Assembly: GCF_019266065.1 (NCBI RefSeq)
Contig: NZ_LPNR01000085.1
Span: 1 to 61,750 of the forward strand
Reading direction: 5' to 3'
DNA length: 61,750 nt
Origin: Nocardia sp. MH4
GTDB lineage: Bacteria; Actinomycetota; Actinomycetes; Mycobacteriales; Mycobacteriaceae
Under the pieces are notes generated by a model. It searched no databases, was not told the DNA's origin, and saw nothing but the letters and a program-made list of their open reading frames with translations. A program made the translations under genes and the position numbers. Positions 9,059 to 17,918 of the stretch are shown here, in pieces. Positions within the stretch are counted from its first letter, which is position 1. The number at the start of each line of letters is the position of its first letter.

Positions 9059-9811
9059 TCATCGCGCCGCTCCGAGATCGCGGTGCACGGCCTGCGCGGC
9101 GGCGCGCACCTGCTCCACGGCGGCGGGCCGGATCTGTAATCGGTTGTCGCACAGCCGATCGGTCGGTCCCGAGATGCCGATGGCGGCGACCACCAGTCCT
9201 CCTCTGGCGCGGATCGGCGCGGCGATGCCCGCCTCGCCGGAGCGATACTCCTCGACCTCGCCGGCCCAGCCGGTGCGCCGCACTTGCGCGATCGCGCGGT
9301 CCAGTGCGGTCGGGTCGACGATAGTGCGGCGCGTGAAGGACTGCAGCGCAGCGGGGTTCGATGCCGCGTCGTAGGCGAGCAGCACCTTGCCCAGCGCGGT
9401 GGCGTGCGCGGGCAGCACCTCGCCGACGGCGAGCACCTGCTCGGTGTTGTCGGGCCGGAACACGTGGTGCACCACCGTCACCCCCGACGGTCGCGCCACC
9501 GCCATCCGCACCGACTCGCCGGTCCGCGAGGCGAGCGCGTCGGCCCGGTGGATCGCGCGTGAGCGCAGTTCGTTGACATCGAGGTGGTCGGTGCCGAGCT
9601 CGCCCAGCGCGGGCCCGAGCAGATACCGCCCCGTCGCCGGGTCCTGGTCGACGAAGCCCACCCCGAGCAGCGTCCGCAGAATCCCGTGCGCGGTGGGTTT
9701 GGCCAGGTCGAGCGCGGCGGCGATCTCGCCCACCGCCATCGGCCCCGACCCGCGCGCGAGCAGCCGCAGCACGGCGGCGGCTCGCTCGATCGACTGGATC
9801 GGACCCGGCAC
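9059..9811 (-). CDS. IclR family transcriptional regulator of glycerol genes
   Basis: A 250-residue protein: N-terminal winged helix-turn-helix (residues ~8-65, VLRLLARG ... [19 protein letters not shown]), then the IclR effector (GAF-like) domain (~75-245). The start GTG 9811 is preceded at 6 nt by TAGGTT, so the mRNA is probably leaderless. It is divergent from glpK2-glpD and upstream of glpK1, so it most likely controls both, like the glycerol-responsive GylR of Streptomyces, which belongs to the same family. That assignment is inferred from context. Confidence 0.88.
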   Translation of the reverse strand: MPGPIQSIERAAAVLRLLARGSGPMAVGEIAAALDLAKPTAHGILRTLLGVGFVDQDPATGRYLLGPALGELGTDHLDVNELRSRAIHRADALASRTGESVRMAVARPSGVTVVHHVFRPDNTEQVLAVGEVLPAHATALGKVLLAYDAASNPAALQSFTRRTIVDPTALDRAIAQVRRTGWAGEVEEYRSGEAGIAAPIRARGGLVVAAIGISGPTDRLCDNRLQIRPAAVEQVRAAAQAVHRDLGAAR

Positions 9812-9817
9812 CGCCCG

Positions 9818-9852
9818 AACCTATCAGCCCGAGCGTTCGGCATTGTCGAACG
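9818..9852. promoter_or_regulatory. iclR leaderless -10 and shared inverted-repeat operator
   Basis: On the minus strand TAGGTT (9818-9823) lies 6 nt before the iclR GTG. Upstream of it, CGTTCG (9834-9839) and CGAACG (9847-9852) form an inverted repeat with a 7-nt spacer over the expected -35. The repeat is 78 nt before the glpK2 ATG, so one IclR site could control both directions. Confidence 0.55.
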
Positions 9853-9929
9853 GCGGCCGTGGCGGCGGGGCCGGGCCGTTCCTAGCGTGGGTGCCGGGCT
9901 CGACGGTGAGCCCGCTCGAAAGGACCACG

Positions 9930-11447
9930 ATGAATCGGTATGTGGGCGCGATCGACCAGGGCACGACCTCGACGCGTTTCATGGTTTTCGACCGCGGTGG
10001 CACGGTCGTCGCCCGGCATCAGCTCGAACACGAGCAGATCATGCCGCGGCCCGGCTGGGTCGAACACAATCCCGACGAGATCTGGGAACGCACCCGCACC
10101 GTCGTGAAGACCGCGCTCGCCTCGGCCGACCTCACCGCCGCCGATCTGGCCGCGATCGGCGTCACCAACCAGCGCGAGACCACCGTCGTGTGGAACCGCC
10201 ACACCGGCCGCCCGTACTACAACGCGATCGTCTGGCAGGACACCCGCACCGATCGGATCATCACCGCGCTCGAGGCCGCCGGGCACAGCGATCTGATCCG
10301 CGAGCGCACCGGTCTGCCGCCCGCGCCGTACTTCTCGGGCGGCAAGCTGCGCTGGATCCTCGACAACATCGAGGGCGTGCGCGCCGACGCCGAACGCGGT
10401 GACGCCCTGTTCGGCACGCTCGACACCTGGCTGATCTGGAACCTCACCGGTGGCATCCGCGGCGGCGTGCACGTCACCGATCCGACCAACGCCTCGCGCA
10501 CCATGCTGATGGATCTCGAGACCCTGCGCTGGGACGACGAGCTGCTGCGCGTCTTCGACATCCCGCGCGCCATGCTGCCCGCCATCGCGCCCTCGTCGAA
10601 CCCGGCCGGTTTCGGCACCACCAACCCCGACGGGCCGTTCGAGCGCGCGGTCCCGATCGCCGGGGTCCTCGGCGACCAGCAGGCCGCCGGCGTCGGTCAG
10701 GTGTGTTTCCAGCCGGGCGAGGCCAAGAACACCTACGGCACCGGCAACTTCCTGATGCTCAACACCGGCACCGACATCGTGCGCTCGGCACACGGCCTGC
10801 TGACCACCGTCGCCTACCAGTTCGGCGACGACAAGCCCGTCTACGCGCTGGAAGGTTCGATCGCGGTCACCGGCTCGGCCGTGCAGTGGCTGCGCGACCA
10901 GCTCGGCATCATCGCGGGCGCCGCGCAGATCGAGGACCTGGCCGGCCAGGTCGACGACGCGGGCGGGGTGTACTTCGTGCCCGCGTTCTCCGGGTTGTTC
11001 GCGCCGTACTGGCGACCCGACGCGCGCGGCGCCGTCGTCGGCCTCTCGCGCTACAGCAACAACGCCCACTTGGCCAGGGCGACACTGGAATCCATCGCCT
11101 ATCAGACCCGCGACGTGGTCGAGGCGATGCAGCGTGATTCCGGGGTGCGGCTGGCGACGCTGCGGGTCGACGGCGGCGTGACCGTGAACAAGCTGGCCAT
11201 GCAGATCCAGGCCGATCTGCTCGGCGTCCCGGTCTCGCGGCCGGTCGTCGCCGAGACCACCGCCCTGGGCGCCGCCTACGCGGCAGGCCTGGCGGTCGGG
11301 GTCTGGAACTCCACCGACGAACTGCTCGCGAACTGGCACGAAGACCTCCGCTGGTTCCCCGCCTGGTCCGACGAGCAACGCGAACGCGGGTACGGCCGCT
11401 GGCTCAAGGCCGTCGAACGCACCCTCGACTGGGCCGAACTCGACTGA
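9930..11447 (+). CDS. glpK: glycerol kinase (second paralogue)
   Basis: A 505-residue FGGY kinase of standard GlpK length. Signatures are [15 protein letters not shown] (N-terminal ATP loop), NQRETTVVW (glycerol-binding Arg-Glu), [23 protein letters not shown] (catalytic Asp) and [11 protein letters not shown]. The ATG at 9930 has AAAGGA upstream; the frame is open to 9387 but that part overlaps iclR. The stop overlaps the ATG of the longer glpD form (TGATG), so kinase and dehydrogenase are co-expressed and convert glycerol to dihydroxyacetone phosphate. Confidence 0.95.
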   Translation: MNRYVGAIDQGTTSTRFMVFDRGGTVVARHQLEHEQIMPRPGWVEHNPDEIWERTRTVVKTALASADLTAADLAAIGVTNQRETTVVWNRHTGRPYYNAIVWQDTRTDRIITALEAAGHSDLIRERTGLPPAPYFSGGKLRWILDNIEGVRADAERGDALFGTLDTWLIWNLTGGIRGGVHVTDPTNASRTMLMDLETLRWDDELLRVFDIPRAMLPAIAPSSNPAGFGTTNPDGPFERAVPIAGVLGDQQAAGVGQVCFQPGEAKNTYGTGNFLMLNTGTDIVRSAHGLLTTVAYQFGDDKPVYALEGSIAVTGSAVQWLRDQLGIIAGAAQIEDLAGQVDDAGGVYFVPAFSGLFAPYWRPDARGAVVGLSRYSNNAHLARATLESIAYQTRDVVEAMQRDSGVRLATLRVDGGVTVNKLAMQIQADLLGVPVSRPVVAETTALGAAYAAGLAVGVWNSTDELLANWHEDLRWFPAWSDEQRERGYGRWLKAVERTLDWAELD

Positions 11448-11476
11448 TGACCGATCACCTCGACAAGGAGCACACC

Positions 11477-13156
11477 GTGTCCGTTCCCCTGGACTCCCTC
11501 TACCGCGACAAGGCGATCGCGGCGCTCGGCGACCGCGAGATCGACGTGCTGGTGATCGGCGGCGGCGTGACCGGTGCCGGCGCCGCGCTCGACGCCGCCG
11601 CGCGCGGTCTCTCGGTCACTCTGGTCGAGGCCCGCGATTTCGCCGCCGGTACCTCGAGCCGGTCGTCCAAGCTCATCCATGGCGGCCTGCGCTACCTGGA
11701 GCAGCTGGACTTCGCGCTGGTCCGGGAGGCGCTCAAAGAGCGTGGGCTGCTGCTGAACACGCTCGCGCCGCACCTGGTGCACCCCGTGCCGTTCCTGTTC
11801 CCGCTCCAGCACCGGGTGTGGGAGCGCGCCTACATCGGCGCCGGCGTCGCCCTCTACGACACCCTCGGCGGCGCGCGCGCCGTCCCCATGCACAAGCACC
11901 TGACCCGTTCCGGCGCACTGGAACTCGCGCCCGCGTTGCGTTCGGACGCGATGACCGGCGCGATTCGCTACTACGACGCCCAGGTCGACGACGCCAGGCA
12001 CACCATGATGATCGCCAGGACCGCCGCCGACCACGGCGCGACCGTGCTGACCCGCACCAAGGTCACCGGGCTCGTGCGGGACGGGGCGCGGGTCGTCGGC
12101 GCGCACGTCGTCGACCTGGAAACCGGTGTCGCCCACACCATCCGGGCCCGCAGCGTGATCAGCGCGACCGGTGTCTGGACCGACGACATGATCAAGATGA
12201 CCGGCGTCGACTTCCCGTTCCACGTGCGGATGTCCAAGGGCGTGCACATCCTGGTCCCGCGTGACCGGCTCGACCTGCACACCGGCCTGATCATGCGCAC
12301 CGAGAAGTCCGTGCTGTTCGTGATCCCGTGGGCCGAGCACTGGATCATCGGCACCACCGACACCGCGTGGGAGCTGGACAAGAACCATCCCACCGCCACC
12401 GCCGCCGACGTGCAGTACATCCTCGACCATGTCAACGCGCTGCTGCGCGAGCCGCTGACCAGAGCCGACATCGTCGGCACCTACGCCGGGCTGCGTCCGC
12501 TGATGACCGGCGCGTCGAAGGAGACGGCCAAGCTCTCGCGCGAGCACGCCGTGGCCGAGCCCGTGCCCGGGCTGTTCGTGATCGCGGGCGGCAAGTACAC
12601 CACCTACCGGGTGATGGCCGCCGACGTGGTCGACGCCGTCGCCGCGCGCCTCGGCGGTGACATCCCGGCCTCGACGACCGCGCAGCTGCCGATCGTCGGC
12701 GCGCAGGGCTATCGCGACATGCTGGCCGAGTCCGCCGAACTGGCCGCCACAGTGGGTCTGCCGCTCGAGGTCGTCGAGCACCTGCTCGGCCGCTACGGCG
12801 CGCTGGCCACCGACATCTTCGATCTGATCGCCGCCGATGCCACGCTGCGTCAGCCGATTCCGGGCGCACCCGACTACCTGGCCGCCGAGGCCGTCTACGC
12901 GGTCACCCACGAGGGTGCGCTTCATCTGGACGATCTGCTCACCCGCCGCACCCGCATCTCCATCGAGGTCCCCGACCGTGGGCTGGCCGCCGCACCGGAG
13001 ATCGCCCGGCTGATCGCGCCGCTGCTGGGCTGGGACGACGACACGGTCAACGCCGAGATCAACCGCTACTACGACCGGGTCCACGCCGAGCTGGCCGCCA
13101 ACGAGGCGGGCGACGACGAAGCCGCGAACTCCGCGCGGCTGGTCGCGGTGCGGTGA
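11477..13156 (+). CDS. glpD: glycerol-3-phosphate dehydrogenase (quinone/FAD)
   Basis: An FAD-dependent, membrane-associated enzyme oxidising glycerol 3-phosphate to dihydroxyacetone phosphate and passing electrons to menaquinone. The FAD Rossmann motif is VIGGGVTGAGAALDAA, followed by the GTSSRSSKLIHGGLRYLEQ signature, WIIGTTDT, and a C-terminal GlpD helical domain. GTG 11477 is preferred because AAGGAG lies 6 nt upstream; an in-frame ATG at 11447 overlaps the glpK2 stop and would add ten residues. Close to mycobacterial GlpD2, which in M. tuberculosis is adjacent to lpdA; here lpdA is 47 kb away. Confidence 0.94.
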   Translation: MSVPLDSLYRDKAIAALGDREIDVLVIGGGVTGAGAALDAAARGLSVTLVEARDFAAGTSSRSSKLIHGGLRYLEQLDFALVREALKERGLLLNTLAPHLVHPVPFLFPLQHRVWERAYIGAGVALYDTLGGARAVPMHKHLTRSGALELAPALRSDAMTGAIRYYDAQVDDARHTMMIARTAADHGATVLTRTKVTGLVRDGARVVGAHVVDLETGVAHTIRARSVISATGVWTDDMIKMTGVDFPFHVRMSKGVHILVPRDRLDLHTGLIMRTEKSVLFVIPWAEHWIIGTTDTAWELDKNHPTATAADVQYILDHVNALLREPLTRADIVGTYAGLRPLMTGASKETAKLSREHAVAEPVPGLFVIAGGKYTTYRVMAADVVDAVAARLGGDIPASTTAQLPIVGAQGYRDMLAESAELAATVGLPLEVVEHLLGRYGALATDIFDLIAADATLRQPIPGAPDYLAAEAVYAVTHEGALHLDDLLTRRTRISIEVPDRGLAAAPEIARLIAPLLGWDDDTVNAEINRYYDRVHAELAANEAGDDEAANSARLVAVR

Positions 13157-13165
13157 CCTGACGGA

Positions 13166-13205
13166 CCTACCGCTTACCAACAGGTCTGTATGTAAGCGGT
13201 AGGAT
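13166..13205 (+). promoter_or_regulatory. 38-bp inverted-repeat operator over a leaderless TetR promoter
   Basis: Perfect 12-bp arms CCTACCGCTTAC (13166-13177) and GTAAGCGGTAGG (13192-13203) are separated by 14 nt. The right arm overlaps the -10 hexamer TAGGAT (13200-13205), which is 6 nt ahead of the ATG at 13212. Binding there would block the regulator's own promoter. Confidence 0.8.
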
Positions 13206-13211
13206 CGGCCG

Positions 13212-13850
13212 ATGACCAGCACCGCAGCCGACAAACCGCAGCGGCGGACCCAGGAGCAGCGCAGCAGTGAGATGCGTGTCCGGCTGCTCGACGCGACCAT
13301 CGACTGCCTGGTCGAGTACGGGTACGCGGGCACGACGACGCCGCGAGTCGCCGAGCGGGCGGGGGTCACTCGCGGCGCGCAGGTGCACCACTTCGGGTCC
13401 AAGCACGACCTGGTGGTCGCCGCCGTCAAGCATCTGGCCGAGCGGCGGGTGGCGGCGGCGATGACCGAGATGACCCAGGTCCCGGTCGGTGACGATCCGG
13501 TCGGCGCCGCGCTCGAGTTCCTGTGGGAACTGCATCAGGGACCACTGTTCATCGCCACGGTGGAACTGTGGGTGGCGGGCCGGACCGATCCGGTGCTGGC
13601 CGCCGCGATGGAAGAGGTCGAACCGCTGGTCAACACCGCGGTCCTGCGGGCGGTGGCCGAGCTGGTTCCGGATGATCTGCGCCGCAAGGGCGCCCGCGAC
13701 TTCGCCTACACCGCGATGGACGCGCTGCGCGGCATCCTCGTCGCCAATTTCGTCGTCCCCGACCCCGAACGCGCGCACCGTCGTTGGCGCCGGGCCATGG
13801 TGGACCTGCGTGCCGCAGCGGCTGCCGTGAACGCCGCCGGTTCACCCTGA
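13212..13850 (+). CDS. TetR/AcrR family regulator
   Basis: A 212-residue regulator. After a basic N-terminal tail (RRTQEQRSSEMRVRLL), the helix-turn-helix spans about residues 42-68 (TTTPRVAERAGVTRGAQVHHFGSKHDL), followed by a helical ligand domain. Start ATG 13212 sits 6 nt after TAGGAT and has no Shine-Dalgarno, consistent with a leaderless mRNA. The 38-bp inverted repeat at 13166-13203 is its predicted autoregulatory operator. It follows glpD on the same strand by 55 nt but has its own promoter. The downstream SDR at 14056 may be a target. Confidence 0.88.
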   Translation: MTSTAADKPQRRTQEQRSSEMRVRLLDATIDCLVEYGYAGTTTPRVAERAGVTRGAQVHHFGSKHDLVVAAVKHLAERRVAAAMTEMTQVPVGDDPVGAALEFLWELHQGPLFIATVELWVAGRTDPVLAAAMEEVEPLVNTAVLRAVAELVPDDLRRKGARDFAYTAMDALRGILVANFVVPDPERAHRRWRRAMVDLRAAAAAVNAAGSP

Positions 13851-13993
13851 AGTCGATCCCGGGGTCGCGGGCGACCGCGGGGCAGGGCGGTGGGGGGATC
13901 TCGGTCGGCGCGGGGTAGGTCGGGTGCGCTCGACACCGGAACGTCACGGACGCCCGTCGGCGGTGATCGGTTCCGTCGGCGGCGGCGGATGGC

Positions 13994-13999
13994 TAGCGT
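13994..13999 (+). promoter_or_regulatory. -10 element TAGCGT with leaderless spacing
   Basis: TAGCGT ends 6 nt before the ATG at 14006, so transcription would begin at that ATG. The ATG opens a 17-codon frame, not the SDR frame. Confidence 0.4.
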
Positions 14000-14005
14000 G
14001 GGCAC

Positions 14006-14059
14006 ATGGAATCGCAGATCGAGCCCCGACGGGCACCGGCACCGGACGTGACAGCGTGA
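14006..14059 (+). CDS. possible 17-residue leader peptide coupled to the SDR gene
   Basis: The ATG at 14006 lies exactly 6 nt after TAGCGT and reads MESQIEPRRAPAPDVTA, then a TGA whose first bases overlap the GTG start of the SDR (GTGA at 14056-14059). If transcription begins at the ATG, ribosomes would enter here and reinitiate on the SDR. Two consecutive arginines and several prolines are present. No conservation evidence is available, so it could be chance. Confidence 0.3.
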   Translation: MESQIEPRRAPAPDVTA

Positions 14060-14805
14060 GCCGGGGCACCATCGTGATCACCGGCGCCAGCTCCGGCCTC
14101 GGCGCGGAGATGGCCCGTCAGTTCGCCGCTCTCGGCTACGACCTGGGCCTGTGCGCCCGGCGCACCGAACGGCTCGACGAGCTGCGCGCGGAGATCCTCG
14201 CGGCGCATCCCGATCGCGTCGTCTCGGTGAAACAGCTGGACGTCACCGATGACGCCGCCGTGTTCGCCGTCTTCGCCGAGTTCGCCGCCGAGTTCGGCAC
14301 CCTCGACCGAGTCGTGGTGAACGCCGGACTCGGCAAGGGCGCGCCCCTGGGCACCGGCAAGCACGCCGCCAACCGCGAGACCGCCGTCGTGAACTTCCTC
14401 GCCGCCCTGGCCCAGACCGAGGCCGCGATGGAGATCTTCCGCGCGCAGGGTCGCGGTCACCTGGTGATGATCTCCTCGATCTCCGGCCTGCGCGGCATGC
14501 CCAAGACGCTGACCACCTACGCCGCCACCAAGGCGGGCGTCGCGGCGCTGGCCGAGGGCCTGCGCGCCGAAGCCGTTCCCGGCGTGGATGTCTCGGTGAT
14601 CTACCCCGGCTACATCCGCTCGGAGATGAACGACCGGATCAAGCACGAGCCGAAGTTCATGGTGGACACCGAAACCGGCGTCCGTGCCATGGTCGCCGCC
14701 ATCGAGAAGCGCCGCGCCAAGGCCTACGTCCCCGACTGGCCCTGGATCCCCCTCGCCTTCGCTCTGCGCACCCTGCCCCTACCCCTGGTTCGCAAACTCC
14801 TCTGA
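14056..14805 (+). CDS. short-chain dehydrogenase/reductase
   Basis: A 249-residue classical SDR that probably oxidises or reduces a hydroxyl/keto group with NAD(P). The nucleotide motif TGASSGLG is at ~10-17, NAG at ~88, the catalytic Ser in MISSISG, and the Tyr-x3-Lys in YAATKAG. The C-terminal ~25 residues are hydrophobic and proline-rich (WPWIPLAFALRTLPLPLV), suggesting membrane association. GTG 14056 overlaps the stop of a 17-codon frame. An open extension to 13924 is not used, as homology begins at RGTIVITG. Substrate unknown. Confidence 0.85.
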   Translation: MSRGTIVITGASSGLGAEMARQFAALGYDLGLCARRTERLDELRAEILAAHPDRVVSVKQLDVTDDAAVFAVFAEFAAEFGTLDRVVVNAGLGKGAPLGTGKHAANRETAVVNFLAALAQTEAAMEIFRAQGRGHLVMISSISGLRGMPKTLTTYAATKAGVAALAEGLRAEAVPGVDVSVIYPGYIRSEMNDRIKHEPKFMVDTETGVRAMVAAIEKRRAKAYVPDWPWIPLAFALRTLPLPLVRKLL

Positions 14806-14810
14806 CCACG

Positions 14811-14856
14811 ACGACGGCCGTGCCGGCGAAAGATGGTCGTCTGGCACGGCCGTCGT
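14811..14856. terminator. bidirectional terminator hairpin
   Basis: 14-bp perfect arms (14811-14824 and 14843-14856) with an 18-nt loop, lying between the stops of the convergent SDR and NCS1 permease genes. Confidence 0.75.
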
Positions 14857-14863
14857 GGGTGGG

Positions 14864-16489
14864 TCAGTGCTGGCGGGGCAGCAGGTGCTTGCCCTCACGG
14901 TCGGTGGACAGCGCCAGCGAGCTGATGTACTGGATCTCGCCCTCGGGGCCGGGGACCGCCGAGGCGATCATGTCCGGTCGCTCGAACTCCATGCCGGTGA
15001 CGTGGCAGGACAGCAGGTCGCCCGACGGGTTGCCGTGCTCGTCGAACATCGGCAACTCGATGCCGTCGTCGGCGCGGCGCAGGTAGTACTTGCCCTTGGT
15101 GGCGATCGCGGTGAGCGGGGTCGCGACGAAGGCCACCAGCACCGCGACCAGCGGCGAGTACGGCTTCAGCAGCTCACCGAAGAGCCCGAAGAAGGTCATG
15201 ATCGACAGCACCGCCGACAGGCCGAAGCCGACCAGGCCGACCGGGTTGAAGTCGTAGAGCATGCCGCGCCGGAACTCCGGCACCTTCGGCGAGATCTTCA
15301 GCAGGTACTTGTTCACCGCGATGTCGGTGGCCACGGTGACGATCCAGGCGATGCCGCAGTTGGCGTAGAAGCCCAGGATGTTGTTGAGGAAGTCGAACAT
15401 GTTCGCTTCCATCAGCACCAGCGCCACCCCGAGGTTGACCACCAGGAACACCAGGCGACCGGGATAGGTCTTGGTGACGCGGGTGTAGGAGTTGGTCCAG
15501 GCCAGCGAGCCGGAGTAGGCGTTGGTGACGTTGATCTTGATCTGGCTGATGACCACCAGCACCACGGCCAGCGTCATGGCCAGCCAGCCCGGCACCATAT
15601 CGCGGTAGATCTCCAGGAACTGGTGCACCGGCTGGTTCGCGATGCCCTGCGCGGCGGGCAGATTGGCGATCAGGTAGACCGCGAGGAACAGGCCGACGAC
15701 CTGCTTGGCCGCGCCGAAGAGCACCCAGCCCGGACCGGCCAGCAGCATCCAGCCCCACCACTTGGCGCGGTTGTCCGGCGTGCGCGGCGGCATGAACCGC
15801 AGGTAGTCGATCTGCTCGGCGATCTGGGCGATCAGCGACAGACACACGCCGGCGGCCAGCAGCGCGCCCGACACACTCACGCCGCCGCCGTTCTCGCCGC
15901 CGTAGGCGAAGAACGAGCCCACCGAATCGGGGTGGCGCACCAGCAGGAAGCCGAACGGCGCGACCATCAGCAGCAGCCACAGGGGAGTGGTCCACACCTG
16001 CAACTTGGCCAGGGTGTTCATGCCGTAGATGACCAGCGGGAAGATGATCACCGTCGAAGCCAGATAGCCCATCCAGAGCGGAATTCCGAGGCCCAATTCC
16101 AGGCCCTGGGCCATGATCGAACCTTCCAGCGCGAAGAAGATGAACGTGAACGACGCGAACACGATATTGGTGATCACCGAGCCGTAGTAGCCGAATCCGC
16201 TACCGCGCGTGATCAAATCCAGATCGATGTTGTAGCGCGCCGCGTAATAGGCGAGCGGAAATCCGGTCAGCATCACCACGACGGCGAAGATACCGATGCC
16301 GATCAGCGCGTTTCCGGTGCCGTGCGCGATGCCGATATTCGCGCCGATCGCGAAATCGGCGAGATAGGCGATGCCGCCGAGCGCGGAGATGCCGACCACC
16401 GCCGGGCTCCATTTCCGGTAGCTCCGCGGGGCGAAACGCAGCGTGTAGTCCTCGAGTGTTTCTTTGGCAGCGGTGTCTGCTCCGGCCAT
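14864..16489 (-). CDS. NCS1-family purine/cytosine-type permease
   Basis: A 541-residue inner-membrane transporter with about 12 hydrophobic helices. It belongs to the nucleobase-cation symporter-1 family, which imports purines, cytosine, allantoin or related N-heterocycles. Family features are the N-terminal segment before helix 1 (YTLRFAPRSYRKWSP), ALGGIAYLADFAIGANIG in helix 1, GSGFGYYGSV, and INVTNAYSGSLAWTN in the central helix. ATG 16489 follows GAGAGG; a start at 16510 would add seven residues. A GlnR-like box lies 87 nt upstream at 16576, in keeping with a nitrogen-scavenging role. The exact substrate is not predictable. Confidence 0.85.
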   Translation of the reverse strand: MAGADTAAKETLEDYTLRFAPRSYRKWSPAVVGISALGGIAYLADFAIGANIGIAHGTGNALIGIGIFAVVVMLTGFPLAYYAARYNIDLDLITRGSGFGYYGSVITNIVFASFTFIFFALEGSIMAQGLELGLGIPLWMGYLASTVIIFPLVIYGMNTLAKLQVWTTPLWLLLMVAPFGFLLVRHPDSVGSFFAYGGENGGGVSVSGALLAAGVCLSLIAQIAEQIDYLRFMPPRTPDNRAKWWGWMLLAGPGWVLFGAAKQVVGLFLAVYLIANLPAAQGIANQPVHQFLEIYRDMVPGWLAMTLAVVLVVISQIKINVTNAYSGSLAWTNSYTRVTKTYPGRLVFLVVNLGVALVLMEANMFDFLNNILGFYANCGIAWIVTVATDIAVNKYLLKISPKVPEFRRGMLYDFNPVGLVGFGLSAVLSIMTFFGLFGELLKPYSPLVAVLVAFVATPLTAIATKGKYYLRRADDGIELPMFDEHGNPSGDLLSCHVTGMEFERPDMIASAVPGPEGEIQYISSLALSTDREGKHLLPRQH

Positions 16490-16575
16490 TTCCCTCTCTC
16501 CCTCATCCACGCGGCCGTCGAATTCGGCGGCTCACCGACGGTGCTCGATGGATGTAGACGCCAATTTTCCGAACC

Positions 16576-16593
16576 GTTACGCCGCTGTTACGC
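16576..16593. promoter_or_regulatory. GlnR/MtrA-like direct repeat between NCS1 permease and ltp1
   Basis: GTTACGC occurs twice with an 11-bp period (16576-16582 and 16587-16593), i.e. GTTAC-N6-GTTAC. This resembles the actinobacterial nitrogen regulator GlnR box (gTnAC-n6-GaAAC). MtrA, which recognises related repeats, is an alternative. The divergent neighbour is a predicted nucleobase permease. Confidence 0.4.
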
Positions 16594-16602
16594 GGCCCGA
16601 TG

Positions 16603-16616
16603 GTGACTGGGGTCAC
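16603..16616. promoter_or_regulatory. short inverted repeat upstream of ltp1
   Basis: GTGAC (16603-16607) and GTCAC (16612-16616) are separated by TGGG, 65 nt before the ltp1 ATG. A possible operator for the beta-oxidation operon; the arms are only 5 bp, so support is modest. Confidence 0.3.
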
Positions 16617-16680
16617 GAAAAGCGTTGTGAAGATACATGCAGGGTTGTATGTTTGTGCGGAGCCTGAGGATGGGAGTTCG

Positions 16681-17898
16681 ATGACGAACAAGGTCTATGT
16701 GGTCGGCGTAGGGATGACGAAGTTCGAGAAGCCGGGCCGCAAGCAGGTCGAGGAGGCCGACGGGACCACCCGGGCCTGGGACTATCCGGACATGGCGCGG
16801 GAGTCGGGCACCAAGGCCCTGGCCGACGCCGGCATCGACTACCGCGAGGTCGAGCAGGCCTATGTGGGCTACGTCTACGGCGAGTCCACCTCCGGGCAGC
16901 GCGCCGTCTATGAGCTCGGGATGACCGGCATACCGGTGGTCAATGTCAACAACAACTGCTCGACCGGCTCCACCGCGCTGTACCTGGCGGCGCAGGCGAT
17001 CCGGGGCGGGCTGGCCGAGTGCACGCTGGCGCTGGGCTTCGAGAAGATGCAGCCCGGTTCGCTCGGTTCCACCTGGGACGATCGCGAACAGCCGATGGCC
17101 AAGCACGTGCTGGCCCTGGCGGAGATCTCCGAGGTGCTGTTCCCGGTGGCGCCGTGGATGTTCGGCGCGGCCGGTCGTGAGCACATGAAGCGCTACGGCA
17201 CCACCGCCGAGCACTTCGCCAAGATCGGTCACAAGAACCACAAGCACTCGGTGAACAACCCGTATTCGCAGTTCCAGGACGAGTATTCGCTCGACGACAT
17301 CCTGGGCTCGCGAATGATCTACGACCCGCTCACCAAGCTGCAGTGCTCGCCGACCTCGGACGGTTCCGGCGCGGCGATCCTGGCGAGCGAGGCGTTCGTG
17401 GACCGGCACGATCTCGCGGAGCAGGCGATCGAGATCGTCGGGCAGGCGATGACCACCGACTTCGCCTCCACCTTCGACGGCACCGCCAAGAACCTCATCG
17501 GCTACGACATGAATGTCGCTGCCGCGCGCAAGGTCTACGAGCAGGCGGGCCTGGGCGCCGACGACTTCCAGGTGATCGAGCTGCACGACTGCTTCTCCGC
17601 CAACGAGCTGCTGCTCTACGAGGCGCTCGGCCTCTGCGGCGAGGGCGAGGCCGGGAAGCTGATCGACGCGGGCCAGACCACCTACGGCGGCAAGTGGGTG
17701 GTGAACCCGTCGGGCGGCCTGATCTCCAAGGGGCATCCGCTCGGCGCGACGGGCCTGGCCCAGTGCTCCGAGCTCACCTGGCAGCTGCGCGGCACCGCCG
17801 ACAAGCGCCAGGTCGACAACGTCACCGCCGCGCTCCAGCACAACATCGGCCTCGGCGGCGCCGCCGTGGTCACCGCCTACCAGCGCGCGGTGCGCTGA
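16681..17898 (+). CDS. ltp1: lipid-transfer protein / SCP2-type thiolase
   Basis: A 405-residue thiolase-fold protein closely resembling M. tuberculosis Ltp1 (Rv2790c), from memory. Thiolases cleave 3-ketoacyl-CoA with CoA, ending a beta-oxidation turn. The nucleophile candidate Cys93 is in [18 protein letters not shown] supplies a second active-site segment, and [10 protein letters not shown] near 355 has the conserved His; all argue for a catalytically competent enzyme rather than a carrier. ATG 16681 follows GATGGGAG; the frame is open to 16600. First gene of a five-gene operon ending with fadE21, which neighbours ltp1 in M. tuberculosis too. Confidence 0.88.
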   Translation: MTNKVYVVGVGMTKFEKPGRKQVEEADGTTRAWDYPDMARESGTKALADAGIDYREVEQAYVGYVYGESTSGQRAVYELGMTGIPVVNVNNNCSTGSTALYLAAQAIRGGLAECTLALGFEKMQPGSLGSTWDDREQPMAKHVLALAEISEVLFPVAPWMFGAAGREHMKRYGTTAEHFAKIGHKNHKHSVNNPYSQFQDEYSLDDILGSRMIYDPLTKLQCSPTSDGSGAAILASEAFVDRHDLAEQAIEIVGQAMTTDFASTFDGTAKNLIGYDMNVAAARKVYEQAGLGADDFQVIELHDCFSANELLLYEALGLCGEGEAGKLIDAGQTTYGGKWVVNPSGGLISKGHPLGATGLAQCSELTWQLRGTADKRQVDNVTAALQHNIGLGGAAVVTAYQRAVR

Positions 17899-17918
17899 CC
17901 AGCACGAGGAGAACCGCA

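Noticed and set aside
14684..16606. 640-codon open frame antisense to the NCS1 permease
   Set aside because: It is a shadow of the GC-rich permease gene: Gln/His/Arg-rich with no domain, while the minus strand encodes a clear 12-helix transporter.
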